64,000 nt of DNA from Streptomyces aureus (GCF_000725495.1 NZ_JNZD01000027.1:139582-203581); one strand, 5' to 3'; shown: positions 25,782-34,478, counted from the first letter of the stretch. The notes: generated by a model not told the origin, from the sequence alone. Numbers and translations are program-made.

Positions 25782-27584
25782 TCATCTGTGTGACTCCAGG
25801 TGCTTGCGGTGCAGCCACTTCGGCAGCCCCGGCGCCTCCAGGAACCCCTCGGCGCGTGCCGAGGCGACCCCGATGCGCAGCAGGTCCGCGCTCTTCTCGA
25901 AGAGCAGGAACCGCGGCTCCCAGATGGGCCGGTACTTGGCGTTGGCCCGGTACAGCGACTCGATCTGCCACCAGCGGGAGCAGAAGCTGAGCAGCGACCG
26001 CCACAGCCGCAGCACCGGACCCGCGCCGAGACGCGCCCCCCGTTCGAAGACCGAACGGAACATGGCGAAGTTGAGCGAGACCTGGGTGATCCCGATCTCC
26101 TTGGAGCGCCGCAGGAGTTCGATCACCATGAACTCCATGAGCCCGTTCTCCGCGTCGCGGTCGCGCCGCATCAGATCGAGGGAGAGCCCGTTCGGCCCCC
26201 ACGGCACGAAGGACAACACCGCCCTCAACTCGCCTTCGGCGTCCGTGCATTCGAGCATCACGCACTGCCCGTCCTCGGGGTCGCCGAGCCGGCCGAGCGC
26301 CATGCTGAAACCGCGCTCGGTGGCACCGTCGCGCCAGTCGTCCGCGCGCCGGAGCAGATACGCCATCTCGGCGGCCGGGATGTCCTCGTGCCGCCGGATG
26401 CGCACCCGGTACCCGGCCCGCATGACCCGGTTGTAGGCCTGCCGGACGGTGCGCATGGCCCGCCCGTCGAGGGTGAACTCGGCCGTCTCGACGAGGGCTT
26501 CGTCACCCAGCTCCAGGGCGTCGAGGCCGTGCCGGGAGTAGACGGTCCCCGCCTCCTCGCTCGCGCCCATCACCGCCGGGACCCAGCCGTGCTCCCGGGC
26601 CTCGGCGAGCCAGGGCTCGATCGCGCCGGGCCAGGCCTCCGGATCGCCGATCGGGTCGCCGCTCGCCAGGGAGACCCCGCCCACCACCCGGTACGCCACC
26701 GCCGCCTTGCCGGTGGGCGACCACACGACGCTCTTCTCCCGGCGCAGCGAGAAGTAGCCGAGCGAGTCCCGGTCGCCGTTGCGCTCCAGCAGCGCGCGCA
26801 GCTTCTTCTCGTCGTCCTCGGTGATCGGGTCGACGGCGCGCCGGGAGCGGAAGGCCGCGTAGAGCACGGCGAGGAGCAGGAGGGTGCTGAGCACGTTGAT
26901 GCCGACGTCGACCCAGTTCGGGGTCGCGATGCCCGGATAGTGGGAGTCGTCGGCCGCGACCGAGACGAGCCGCAGGGTGCCGTAGCGCCAGCGGTCCAGG
27001 AACGTCGAACGGTGCGCGTCGTGCGCGTCGTTGGTGACCGTGACCAGCAGCGCGGCGAGCAGCGAGGTGACCAGCAGCCCGCCGGCGGCGACGGTGCCGG
27101 CGAGCTTCGGGTTCGAGCGGTCGCCCTTGGCGTAGAACTCCCGGCGGCCGGCGGCCAGGGAGACGACGAAGGCCGCGGTCAGCACCAGCGAGACCCAGTT
27201 CTGGGCGTACTGGCGGATCTCCGGGAACGCCATCGCGACCCCGAACAACAGCAGGAACAGCCCGCTGAGCACGGAGTTGAGGATCCACGCGGCCCGCTTG
27301 CGGCGCCCCATCGTGATGGCCAGGAACATGGTGAACACGCCGGAGGCGAAGCCCGCGGTCAGCAGATAGGGCGTGAAGTAGTTCTCGGTGTTGTGCCGCC
27401 GTACGTCCTGCCCGAGCGTCACCCAGGCGGCGCTCAGGAAGTTGATGAACGTGACCGCGCGCAGGTACCAGACAGCGAACGCGGCGGACCGCCGGGAGAC
27501 GGCGCTGGACCGCCGCTCCCCGTCCCCCCGCCGGGCCGACGCCCGTTCCCGACCAACATCAACGGCAATCCGGGCATCTCCCAT
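25782..27584 (-). CDS. MprF/LysX-type phosphatidylglycerol lysyltransferase domain protein
   Basis: The 600-residue protein has an Arg-rich N-terminus, about six transmembrane helices in residues 35-235 (for example LTAAFVVSLAAGR) and a cytoplasmic C-terminal DUF2156 double-GNAT domain (VVWSPTGKAAVAYRVVGGVSLASGDPIGDPEAW; later FVPWGPNGLSLDLMRRD and EFMVIELLRRSKEIGITQVSLNFAMFR). This C-terminal domain in MprF transfers lysine from Lys-tRNA to phosphatidylglycerol, changing membrane charge and resistance to cationic peptides. There is no lysyl-tRNA synthetase domain, unlike mycobacterial LysX. The amino acid actually transferred is unknown. Confidence 0.87.
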   Translation of the reverse strand: MGDARIAVDVGRERASARRGDGERRSSAVSRRSAAFAVWYLRAVTFINFLSAAWVTLGQDVRRHNTENYFTPYLLTAGFASGVFTMFLAITMGRRKRAAWILNSVLSGLFLLLFGVAMAFPEIRQYAQNWVSLVLTAAFVVSLAAGRREFYAKGDRSNPKLAGTVAAGGLLVTSLLAALLVTVTNDAHDAHRSTFLDRWRYGTLRLVSVAADDSHYPGIATPNWVDVGINVLSTLLLLAVLYAAFRSRRAVDPITEDDEKKLRALLERNGDRDSLGYFSLRREKSVVWSPTGKAAVAYRVVGGVSLASGDPIGDPEAWPGAIEPWLAEAREHGWVPAVMGASEEAGTVYSRHGLDALELGDEALVETAEFTLDGRAMRTVRQAYNRVMRAGYRVRIRRHEDIPAAEMAYLLRRADDWRDGATERGFSMALGRLGDPEDGQCVMLECTDAEGELRAVLSFVPWGPNGLSLDLMRRDRDAENGLMEFMVIELLRRSKEIGITQVSLNFAMFRSVFERGARLGAGPVLRLWRSLLSFCSRWWQIESLYRANAKYRPIWEPRFLLFEKSADLLRIGVASARAEGFLEAPGLPKWLHRKHLESHR

Positions 27585-27679
27585 AAACCGTGATGATATG
27601 GGTCACAATGCCCACGATTGCCCCAGCCTGGCCGGGGAAAGTGTCAGCCTCTCAGCCCCGGCCAGGGAAGTTCAGCCCC

Positions 27680-27721
27680 TCTGGCGTTTGAGGAGCGGGG
27701 GTCCGGGGGCGGCGCCCCCGG
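27680..27721. repeat. Intergenic dispersed-repeat-like element with hairpin
   Basis: The stretch CTGGCGTTTGAGGAGCGGGG (27680-27699) followed by the hairpin CCGGGGGC-GGC-GCCCCCGG (27703-27721) resembles a short sequence I recognise from intergenic regions of many Streptomyces genomes. The hairpin lies about 90 bp past the cobT stop codon and can act as terminator. Only one copy is in this window, so the dispersed nature rests on memory. Confidence 0.45.
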
Positions 27722-27810
27722 TTACGGGTCGGGTAGGGGCGGAGGGGGCGAAGAAAGCCTGTGTCCGGCCGCCCCGAGCACGGGCCGACCGGACAACCTG
27801 CCCCCGGGGG

Positions 27811-28971
27811 CTACGCCTCGGCGCCGGGTTCGGCGTCGGCCTGGGACTCGGCGTCGGCCTCGGACCCGGGCTCGGCGTCGGCCTCGGACTTGGCGGCCTC
27901 CGCCGCCACCTCCTCCGGCTCCGGGGCGGGCGCCTCCGGCAACTCCGCCGCAAGACTCGCCGCAGCCCGCACCAACAGCAACGCCAGCAGCGCGCCCGCA
28001 CCCTCTCCCACGGTCACCCCATGGTCGAGCAGCGGTTCGAGAGCCATCCGGTCCAGCGCCTTGGCCTGCGCCGGCTCCCCGCTCCGCTGCCCCGCCAGCC
28101 ACCAGTCCGGCGCCCGGAAGGCGACCCGCTGCCCGACCAGCGCGCACGCGGCCGACACGACCCCATCGAGGATCACCGGCATCTTCCGCACCGCGCTCTG
28201 CAGCAGGAAGCCGGTCATCGCCGCCAGATCGGCGCCGCCCACCGTCGCGAGCAGCTGCAACTGGTCCCCGAGCACGGGCCGGGCCCGCCGCAGGGCGTCC
28301 CGCACCGCGGCGCACTTGCGCATCCACGCCAGGTCGTCGATGGCCTGGCCGCCCCGCCCGGTCACGACGGACGCGTCGGTTCCGCACAGCGCCGCGACGA
28401 GGACGGCCGCCGCCGTGGTGCCGCCCACGCTGATGTCGCCGAGCACCACCAGATCCGTACCGGAGTCCGCCTCCTCGTCGGCGAGGGTCATGCCGGTCCG
28501 GAACGCGGCCTCCGCCTCCTCGAGCGTCATCGCGTCCTCGACGTCGATCCGCCCCGATCCCGCGCGGACCCGGTGCCGTACGACGTCCTCGGGCAGCCCC
28601 GCCGGATCGGCCTCCAGCGACAGGTCGACCACGCGCACCGGCACGCCGAGTCCCCGGGCCAGCACCGACGCGGGGCTCGCGCCCTCCAGGACCGCCCGCA
28701 CCAGCCGGCCAGCCCCGCCCGCGGGACGTGCCGACACCCCGAGGGCGGCGATCCCGTGGTCGCCCGCGAACAGGACGGCACGGGGGTGCTCGATCGGCCG
28801 GACCGGCACCGCGGACTGCGCGGCCGCCAGCCATTCACCCAGGTCGTCGAGGCGGCCCAGCGAGCCGGGCGGCACGATCCGGCGCTCCCGGTGCGCCTCG
28901 GCGTCGCGGCGCACGCCTCCGTCGGGACGCTCGATCAGATCGGTGAAGTCGTCGAGATTAAGCGAGCTCAT
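27811..28971 (-). CDS. cobT: Nicotinate-nucleotide:dimethylbenzimidazole phosphoribosyltransferase
   Basis: The 386-residue enzyme makes alpha-ribazole phosphate for the lower ligand of cobalamin. Family features include PPGSLGRLDDLGEWLAAAQ (residues 35-53), LFAGDHGIAALGVSARP, the glycine-rich LGDISVGGTTAAAVLVAAL and the catalytic Glu in LLDHGVTVGEGAGALLAL. ATG 28971 (MSSLNLDDF) is chosen; a longer frame upstream is low-complexity. The family core ends near residue 345, and the last ~40 residues form an acidic Ala/Glu/Asp/Ser tail with repeated ADAEPGSE units that looks disordered. Confidence 0.93.
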   Translation of the reverse strand: MSSLNLDDFTDLIERPDGGVRRDAEAHRERRIVPPGSLGRLDDLGEWLAAAQSAVPVRPIEHPRAVLFAGDHGIAALGVSARPAGGAGRLVRAVLEGASPASVLARGLGVPVRVVDLSLEADPAGLPEDVVRHRVRAGSGRIDVEDAMTLEEAEAAFRTGMTLADEEADSGTDLVVLGDISVGGTTAAAVLVAALCGTDASVVTGRGGQAIDDLAWMRKCAAVRDALRRARPVLGDQLQLLATVGGADLAAMTGFLLQSAVRKMPVILDGVVSAACALVGQRVAFRAPDWWLAGQRSGEPAQAKALDRMALEPLLDHGVTVGEGAGALLALLLVRAAASLAAELPEAPAPEPEEVAAEAAKSEADAEPGSEADAESQADAEPGAEA

Positions 28972-29093
28972 TCGCCGAACAGTACCGGCACGGATCGAAC
29001 GCGTCCGCGCCACGTCGCTCCACTCCTGATCCCCTTCACCTACGTACCTTTTGTATCGGATTGTCGTACGGCTCGTCCCCGACAGGAGCGTCC

Positions 29094-30161
29094 ATGCCCC
29101 CCACCCCGCCGCCGACCGCCGAACGCCGTGCCGCCTACGCGGCCGAACTCGCCCGGGGCACCGACCGGTTCCACGAACCGCGCCGCGACGACTGCCCCTG
29201 GTGCGGTTCGACACGCCTGCGCACCCGGCTGCGCACACCGGACCTGCGCCGGCGCAGACCGGGGACGTTCGTCGTCGACGAGTGCGGCGACTGCGCGCAC
29301 GCCTTCCAGAACCCCCGGCTCACCCCCGAGGGGCTGGCCTTCCACCAGCGGGACCCGCGCGAGGGCGTCCCCGACGGACTCGCCGAACGGCTGCTCGCCG
29401 CCCGCGGCGGAGCCGGGCACCACCGCTCGGCGGCCCGCGCGATGCTGCCCTTCGGGGAACCGGAGAGCTGGCTGGACGTCGGCACCGGGCTCGGTTGCTT
29501 CCCCGCGGCGGCCAAGGAGGTCCACCCGTACACGTCCTTCGACGGTCTCGACCCGACCCGGCGCGTGGAGCGGGCGCGGGCGGCGGGCCGGGTGGAGGAG
29601 GCGCACGTCGGGCGGCTCACCGACGGGCCGGTCGCGACGCGGCTGCGGGCCCGCTACGACGTCGTCAGCATGTTCCACCACCTGGAGCACAGCCCCGAAC
29701 CCCGCGAGGAGCTGCGGGCCGCGCTCGCGGTGCTGCGGCCGGGCGGGCACCTGCTGGTCGAAGTGCCCGACCCCGACTGCGCGTTCGGCGCGCTGCTCGG
29801 CAAGTGGTGGCCGGCGTACGGCCAGCCGCATCACCTGCACCTCGTGCCGCTGCCCAATCTGCTCGGCGAGCTGGAAGCCCTCGGCTGCGTGGTCGTCGCG
29901 ACGGACCGGCGCGCCCCGCACGTCCCCCACGACCTCTCCGGGGCCCTCGCCCTGGCGCTCGGCCGCGCCCTCCCCGGCCCCGACGCCCCCTGGCGCCCGG
30001 CACCGCCGACTCCCCTCCAGCGCACCGCGCGCCGGGCCCTCGGCCGGGCGGCGGCCCCCCTGCTGGCCTCCACGGCCGGCGCGGAGCGCCTGCTGGCCCC
30101 GCTGCTCCGCCGCACCCGCTTCTCGAACGCCTACCGAGTGATCGCCCGCAAGGAACCCTGA
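29094..30161 (+). CDS. SAM-dependent methyltransferase with N-terminal zinc-ribbon-like segment
   Basis: The 355-residue protein starts at ATG 29094 after ACAGGAG. Residues 27-60 hold paired Cys motifs (DDCPWCGS and VDECGDCAHAF), suggesting a zinc ribbon. A class I methyltransferase core follows (SWLDVGTGLGCFPAAAKE as SAM-binding motif I; YDVVSMFHHLEHSPEPREEL; LRPGGHLLVEVPDPD). Methyltransferases of this layout often act on sugars or lipids, but the substrate cannot be told. It lies between cobT and cobU and is divergent from cobT, with no sign of a cobalamin role. Confidence 0.83.
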   Translation: MPPTPPPTAERRAAYAAELARGTDRFHEPRRDDCPWCGSTRLRTRLRTPDLRRRRPGTFVVDECGDCAHAFQNPRLTPEGLAFHQRDPREGVPDGLAERLLAARGGAGHHRSAARAMLPFGEPESWLDVGTGLGCFPAAAKEVHPYTSFDGLDPTRRVERARAAGRVEEAHVGRLTDGPVATRLRARYDVVSMFHHLEHSPEPREELRAALAVLRPGGHLLVEVPDPDCAFGALLGKWWPAYGQPHHLHLVPLPNLLGELEALGCVVVATDRRAPHVPHDLSGALALALGRALPGPDAPWRPAPPTPLQRTARRALGRAAAPLLASTAGAERLLAPLLRRTRFSNAYRVIARKEP

Positions 30162-30196
30162 CTCCACCCTCCAACCACCCCGACCGTACGCGGCAC

Positions 30197-30249
30197 CGCA
30201 CCCCGCACCCGCGTGCGAGCCCGCACCGCGCACCCCGCACCCGCGTGCG
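30197..30249. repeat. Short GC-rich direct repeat in the gap before cobU
   Basis: A 21-bp sequence (CGCACCCCGCACCC followed by GCGTGCG) occurs identically at 30197-30217 and 30229-30249, 32 bp apart. The rest of the 30162-30378 gap holds no gene. Each copy ends in CGCGTGCG-like alternating purine-pyrimidine sequence. Confidence 0.7.
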
Positions 30250-30378
30250 GGCCGTGGCGGCGCGCAGCCTGCGGCTCATAGTCCGTGGCCGGCGCCGGCG
30301 GCCGGCATCCCGCGGCTCGAGGCGTGCCGCCCGGGGCCGCACCCCGTGGTCCGGCGTGACCGGCGGGGCGGCCCGGGC

Positions 30379-31578
30379 TCAGCCCCGCAAGGTCAGGGAC
30401 TGGCCCGCCACCACCAGCAGGACGTGTTCGCACTCGGCGGCGAACGCCGCGTTCAGACGGCCGAGTTCGTCGCGGTAGCGGCGTCCGGAGGCGGTGGCGG
30501 GCACGATGCCCGAGCCCACCTCGTTGGAGACGGCGACGAGCGTGCGGCGGGTGGCGCGGACCGCGGCGACGAGTTCCTCCACCCGGGCGCGCAGGGCACG
30601 TTCGCCGCCCCCGGACCACTCGGCGTCGTCCCAGGCGTTCACCTCGTCCATGGCGTCCGTCAGCCACAGCGACAGACAGTCCACGAGCAGCGCCGGGCCC
30701 TCGTCGGCCAGCAGCGGGACCAGGTCGCAGGTCTCGACGGTCCGCCAGGAGCCGGGCCGCCGCTCACGGTGGGCACTGACCCGCCGCGCCCATTCCGTGT
30801 CCCCGCCGCGGGTCCCTCCCGTGGCGACGTACAGCACGTCCGGGAAGGCCTCCATCCGCCGTTCCGCCTCCACCGACTTGCCCGAGCGCGCCCCGCCGAG
30901 CACCAGCGTCCGGCGCGGCACGTCGGGAACCTCCTCGTAGACCCCCACGTCGAGCGTCGTCCCGTCCGGCACCGCCCGCGCGCCCGCCGCGGCGAGCCGC
31001 CTGCGCAGCTCCTGCCCCGGGTGCACGTCGTGGTCCAGGTGCACGGCGATCACGTCCGTCGTGGGGTCGACCGCACCGGCCGCGCGCAGCCGTGCCAGCG
31101 CGTCGGGCCGTCCGACCACGTCCAGGAGGACCATGTGGTACGCGCCGCCGTTCTCGTCGAGGCCCGCCGGCGCCGCGCCCGGCGGCAGGTACAGCAGCCG
31201 CTGCCCGGACGGACCGGTCACCGCGTACCCGGTGCCGGGGGCGTCCATCGGCACCGCCCGCACCCTGTGCCCCGTCAGCAGTGCCAACTCCCGTCCGTCG
31301 GGCACCCGGCCGGGCCCCGGCAGCCCGGCCGGCACCTCCACGGCGGGTCCGTCGTGCGGATGGGAGAGCAGCACCTGGCGCACGCCACCCAGCGAGTGCC
31401 CGGCGCGGGCCGCGGCGAACGCGGCGCCCGGGGTGAGGTCGAGCAGCAGGGTGCCGTCGACGAGCAGCGCGGTGGCCGCCCGCGCCTCCCCGCCGAGCGC
31501 GCTCGCGCAGGCGGCGCAGGGACAGTCGGGGCGGGGCAGGCCCGCGGGGGCACCGGTGCCGAGCAGAGTCAGTTCCAC
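30379..31578 (-). CDS. cobU: Adenosylcobinamide kinase/guanylyltransferase fused to metallo-beta-lactamase-like domain
   Basis: In this 399-residue protein the C-terminal half (residues 223-399) is CobU: Walker A GGARSGKS at 228-235, a YVATGGTRGGDTEWARRVSAHRERR segment with the guanylylated His, ALLVDCLSLWLTD and VSNEVGSGIVP. CobU phosphorylates and then guanylylates adenosylcobinamide. Residues 1-210 resemble a metallo-beta-lactamase-fold domain of the PhnP type (LLGTGAPAGLPRPDCPCAACASA, then LLSHPHDGPAVE), but the HxHxDH metal motif is degenerate (His73-x-His75-Asp76-Gly). Standard CobU is about 180 residues, so this is a fusion. The GTG start at 31578 is the only one before the first domain. 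Confidence 0.93.
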   Translation of the reverse strand: MELTLLGTGAPAGLPRPDCPCAACASALGGEARAATALLVDGTLLLDLTPGAAFAAARAGHSLGGVRQVLLSHPHDGPAVEVPAGLPGPGRVPDGRELALLTGHRVRAVPMDAPGTGYAVTGPSGQRLLYLPPGAAPAGLDENGGAYHMVLLDVVGRPDALARLRAAGAVDPTTDVIAVHLDHDVHPGQELRRRLAAAGARAVPDGTTLDVGVYEEVPDVPRRTLVLGGARSGKSVEAERRMEAFPDVLYVATGGTRGGDTEWARRVSAHRERRPGSWRTVETCDLVPLLADEGPALLVDCLSLWLTDAMDEVNAWDDAEWSGGGERALRARVEELVAAVRATRRTLVAVSNEVGSGIVPATASGRRYRDELGRLNAAFAAECEHVLLVVAGQSLTLRG

Positions 31579-31691
31579 GACGCCGATTTTTCCGTGTCCC
31601 CGGACGTCTTGCGCGTCCGGCTAGGCTTCGGACGGGAGACGGATCTTGTCCGGCTTCCGCTGTGCAGTGTGCTCACACCTTGGAGGCGTAC

Positions 31692-31904
31692 ATGGCGGCA
31701 TGGACGTGGCGGTTCGAGAAGTCCGACGGGACAGAGGTCCAACCCGCGGTGGAGCCCGAGGAGTTCACCACCCAGGGCGACGCCGAGTCCTGGATCGGCG
31801 AGGTGTGGAAGGACCTTCTCGCGGGCGGCGCGGACCAGGTGTTCCTCTTCGAGGACAGCACGCAGATCTACGGTCCGATGAGCCTGCACGCCGACGCGGA
31901 GTAG
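31692..31904 (+). CDS. Small conserved acidic protein, function unknown
   Basis: The 70-residue acidic protein (MAAWTWRFEKSDGTEV...IYGPMSLHADAE) starts at ATG 31692 with TGGAGG 5 nt upstream. It looks soluble and is Trp- and Asp/Glu-rich, with no signal peptide. An inverted repeat (CCGGACG/CGTCCGG, 31600-31620) precedes it in promoter position, and a strong terminator follows, so it is expressed as a single-gene unit. I do not recognise a characterised family. Confidence 0.8.
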   Translation: MAAWTWRFEKSDGTEVQPAVEPEEFTTQGDAESWIGEVWKDLLAGGADQVFLFEDSTQIYGPMSLHADAE

Positions 31905-31912
31905 GCCGGCAG

Positions 31913-31970
31913 GGGTTGCCGGGGAACCGCCCCGGCAACCCGTCGCCGCCCGCACGGCCACTCGTGCGGG
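31913..31970 (+). terminator. Tandem hairpins after the small acidic protein
   Basis: GGGTTGCCGGGG (31913-31924) pairs perfectly with 31930-31941, followed by a second perfect 8-bp hairpin (CCCGCACG 31949-31956 with 31963-31970). They probably terminate from both sides, since the next gene converges. Confidence 0.75.
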
Positions 31971-32023
31971 CGACATCGGTACCGGGCCGCCCGATGGCCG
32001 GGCCACCGGGACGGCGGGAGTGT

Positions 32024-32812
32024 TCAGCCCCGTACGCCGCACAGGTGCAGCAGGGCCGCCACCTGGCGGTAGGGGTCGGTCCGTCCGGCCCGCTCCTCCG
32101 CGGCCAGCAGCGTCTCCGCGTCCGCCGGCAGCGCAGCGCCGTCGGCCGCCGTGTCCGTGAAGACGCGCACTCCGTACCAGGCGTGCAGCGGGGCGCCGAT
32201 CCCGGCGAGGGTGGCGGTCAGCGTGGCCAGCCGGTCGGCGCGCACGTCGAGGCCGAGCCGGTTGGTGTAGGCGGTCGTGTCGAACGAGGCCAGCGCCGTC
32301 GCCCAGTCACCGCCGATCCCGGGCCGCATGGCCAGCGCGTCGGCGTTGCGCACCAGCAGCGACAGCAGCCCGCCCGGGGCCAGCATCCGTGCCACCCCGG
32401 CCAGCAGGGCGTCCGGCTCCTCGACGTACATCAGCACGCCGTGGCACAGCACCACGTCGAAACTGCCCGGCAGGAAGTGCACACCGGTCTCGTGGCCGTC
32501 GCCCTCGACGAGGCGCACCCGGCCGCGGATGCCCTCGGGCTCGGCGGCCAGCGCCTCCCGGGCCACGGCCATCATCGTGGCGTCCCGCTCGAGCGCGGTC
32601 ACCTGATGACCGGCGCGGGCGAGCCGCAGGGCCTGGGTGCCCTGGCCCGCCCCGACGTCGAGCACCCGCAGGCGCTGACCCACCGGATACCGCCCGGTTA
32701 TCTGCTCGTCGAGCTGCCGGGCCACCAGTTCCTGACGTACGACATCCCGCAGCCCGCCCAGCCTGCTCAGCCAGGCATCCGCCGCGCCCCCGGAGAACGA
32801 CGTGGTGCTCAG
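32024..32812 (-). CDS. Class I SAM-dependent methyltransferase
   Basis: The methyltransferase core has RLRVLDVGAGQGTQALRLARAGH (motif I, SAM binding), VTALERD (acidic ribose-binding residue), FDVVLCHGVLMYVEEPDALL and APGGLLSLLVRN, typical of UbiE/YafS-like small-molecule methyltransferases. From the first GTG (32725) the protein has 233 residues. The frame continues upstream without a stop, encoding a plausible STTSFSGGAADAWLSRLGGLRDVVRQEL, to CTG 32812, which overlaps the DUF3043 stop as CTGA and has GGAGAG 5 nt upstream. I annotate the CTG start; if wrong, 32725 applies. The substrate is unknown. Confidence 0.82.
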   Translation of the reverse strand: MSTTSFSGGAADAWLSRLGGLRDVVRQELVARQLDEQITGRYPVGQRLRVLDVGAGQGTQALRLARAGHQVTALERDATMMAVAREALAAEPEGIRGRVRLVEGDGHETGVHFLPGSFDVVLCHGVLMYVEEPDALLAGVARMLAPGGLLSLLVRNADALAMRPGIGGDWATALASFDTTAYTNRLGLDVRADRLATLTATLAGIGAPLHAWYGVRVFTDTAADGAALPADAETLLAAEERAGRTDPYRQVAALLHLCGVRG

Positions 32813-33405
32813 GGCCGCTCTCCGCGCTTGACCTGCGGCTTCGGCAGCCGGAGGCGACGCATCTGGAGGGTGCGCATCAGGGCGTAGCGGACCGCGCCCT
32901 TGGTGTTCTCGTCCGGGAAGCGCGTGGTGAGCTGCTTCCGCAGACGGATCGCGATGACGACCATGTCGACGACGATCATCACGATGATGACCAGCCAGAG
33001 CAGCAGCGCCACGTTCTTGAGGATCGCGGACGGCACCACGCTCAGCATGAGGATGATCACGGCGAGCGGCAGGAAGAGCTCGGCGACGCAGAACCGCGAG
33101 TCCACGTAGTCGCGCGCGAACCGGCGCACCTTGCCCTTGTCACGCGCGGGCAGATAACGCTCGTCCCCGCTGGCCAGCGCCTGGCGCTGGCGCTCCATCG
33201 CCGTCCGGCGGTCGTCGCGCTGGCGCTTGGCGGCCTCCTTGCGCGTCGTCGGCGTCTGGGCGACGCTGCGGCGCTGGGTCTGGGCCTCACTGCGCTTCGG
33301 CGTGGGGCGGCCCTTGGGGGCCTGGGGGTCACGGGTCACTTTGGAGTCGGTCACCGGCGCCTTGTCGGCGGGGGCCTTCTCTTCCTTCGCACGGCTTCGG
33401 AACAC
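32809..33405 (-). CDS. DUF3043 domain-containing membrane protein
   Basis: The 198-residue protein has a long basic N-terminal cytoplasmic region (PKGRPTPKRSEAQTQRRSVAQTPTTRKEAAKRQR), the family motif RYLPARDKGKVRRFARDYVDSR and two closely spaced transmembrane helices (AVIILMLSVVPSAILKNVALLLWLVIIVMIVVDMVVIAI). These match the actinobacterial DUF3043 family, of unknown function. GTG 33405 (VFRSRAKEE) is preferred over an upstream in-frame ATG at 33435, which adds ten unconserved-looking residues. It overlaps the methyltransferase downstream and is likely cotranscribed. Confidence 0.84.
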   Translation of the reverse strand: MFRSRAKEEKAPADKAPVTDSKVTRDPQAPKGRPTPKRSEAQTQRRSVAQTPTTRKEAAKRQRDDRRTAMERQRQALASGDERYLPARDKGKVRRFARDYVDSRFCVAELFLPLAVIILMLSVVPSAILKNVALLLWLVIIVMIVVDMVVIAIRLRKQLTTRFPDENTKGAVRYALMRTLQMRRLRLPKPQVKRGERP

Positions 33406-33680
33406 AAAACCCAAGGGTACGTGGTGGGCGGGCATGGACGTCGATCGAGTGGGGAACGATCCGGCAACACCGTGCGTCTGTGCTGGACAGAGGGGGAGTC
33501 GCTCAGGGGTGTACCCCGGGTGTCACCTACTCCTCACGCCGGAGCGGTGGCGGGCGCAGTCGTCCTTGGGGATGAGCGCATCCGTCCCCGAACAGTGCGG
33601 TAATGGATGTGGGGCCCGTACTGTGGGTCCTGTTGCAGTACCTGGAGCTGGAGTCCGTCAGAAGGGGGCGCGCGAAGCCC

Positions 33681-34478
33681 ATGAGCGGTGTCATGAAGCG
33701 TATGGGGATGATCTTCCGCGCGAAGGCGAACAAGGCCCTTGACCGGGCCGAGGACCCGCGCGAGACCCTCGATTACTCCTACCAGAAGCAGCTGGAGCTG
33801 CTGCAGAAGGTCCGGCGTGGTGTCGCCGACGTGGCGACCAGCCGCAAGCGACTCGAACTGCAGCTGAACCAGCTCCAGAACCAGTCCTCCAAGCTGGAGG
33901 ACCAGGGCCGCAAGGCCCTCGCGCTCGGCCGCGAGGACCTCGCCCGTGAGGCGCTGTCGCGCCGTGCCGCGCTCCAGCAGCAGGTCACGGACCTGGAGAC
34001 GCAGCACCAGACCCTGCAGGGCGAGGAGGAGAAGCTGACCCTCGCCGCCCAGCGTCTGCAGGCCAAGGTCGACGCCTTCCGCACGAAGAAGGAGACGATC
34101 AAGGCCACGTACACGGCGGCCCAGGCGCAGACCCGGATCGGCGAGGCCTTCTCCGGCATCTCCGAGGAGATGGGCGACGTCGGGCTCGCCATCCAGCGTG
34201 CCGAGGACAAGACCGCGCAGCTCCAGGCGCGGGCCGGCGCGATCGACGAGCTGCTCGCCTCCGGCGCCCTCGACGACCAGTCCGGGCTGGCGAAGGACGA
34301 CATCCAGAGCGAGCTGGACCGGATCTCCGGCGGCTCGGACGTGGAGCTGGAGCTGCAGCGCATGAAGGCCGAGCTGGCCGGCGGCTCCTCGTCGCAGAAG
34401 CAGGCGATCGAGGGCGGCACGGGCCAGGACCGGCCGTCGTCGCAGCCGCAGGACACTCCGCGCTTCGACAAGCAGTGA
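33681..34478 (+). CDS. pspA: PspA/IM30-family envelope stress protein
   Basis: The 265-residue protein is almost wholly coiled coil after an N-terminal amphipathic helix (MSGVMKRMGMIFRAKANKALDRAEDPRETLDYSYQKQLELLQ). It matches PspA/IM30/Vipp1, a peripheral ESCRT-III-like protein that binds and protects stressed membranes. A C-terminal acidic/Gln tail of about 40 residues extends beyond the core. ATG 33681 follows GAAGGGGG. It precedes a PspAA gene by 29 bp. No clear promoter was found in 33436-33680. Confidence 0.93.
   Translation: MSGVMKRMGMIFRAKANKALDRAEDPRETLDYSYQKQLELLQKVRRGVADVATSRKRLELQLNQLQNQSSKLEDQGRKALALGREDLAREALSRRAALQQQVTDLETQHQTLQGEEEKLTLAAQRLQAKVDAFRTKKETIKATYTAAQAQTRIGEAFSGISEEMGDVGLAIQRAEDKTAQLQARAGAIDELLASGALDDQSGLAKDDIQSELDRISGGSDVELELQRMKAELAGGSSSQKQAIEGGTGQDRPSSQPQDTPRFDKQ

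Noticed and set aside
28972..29093. A cobalamin riboswitch upstream of cobT
   Set aside because: The divergent gap is only 122 bp, too short for a cobalamin riboswitch, and no B12-box-like sequence is present.
30197..30249. A CRISPR-like or attachment-site repeat before cobU
   Set aside because: There are only two copies with an 11-bp spacer, no cas genes, no integrase and no tRNA nearby.
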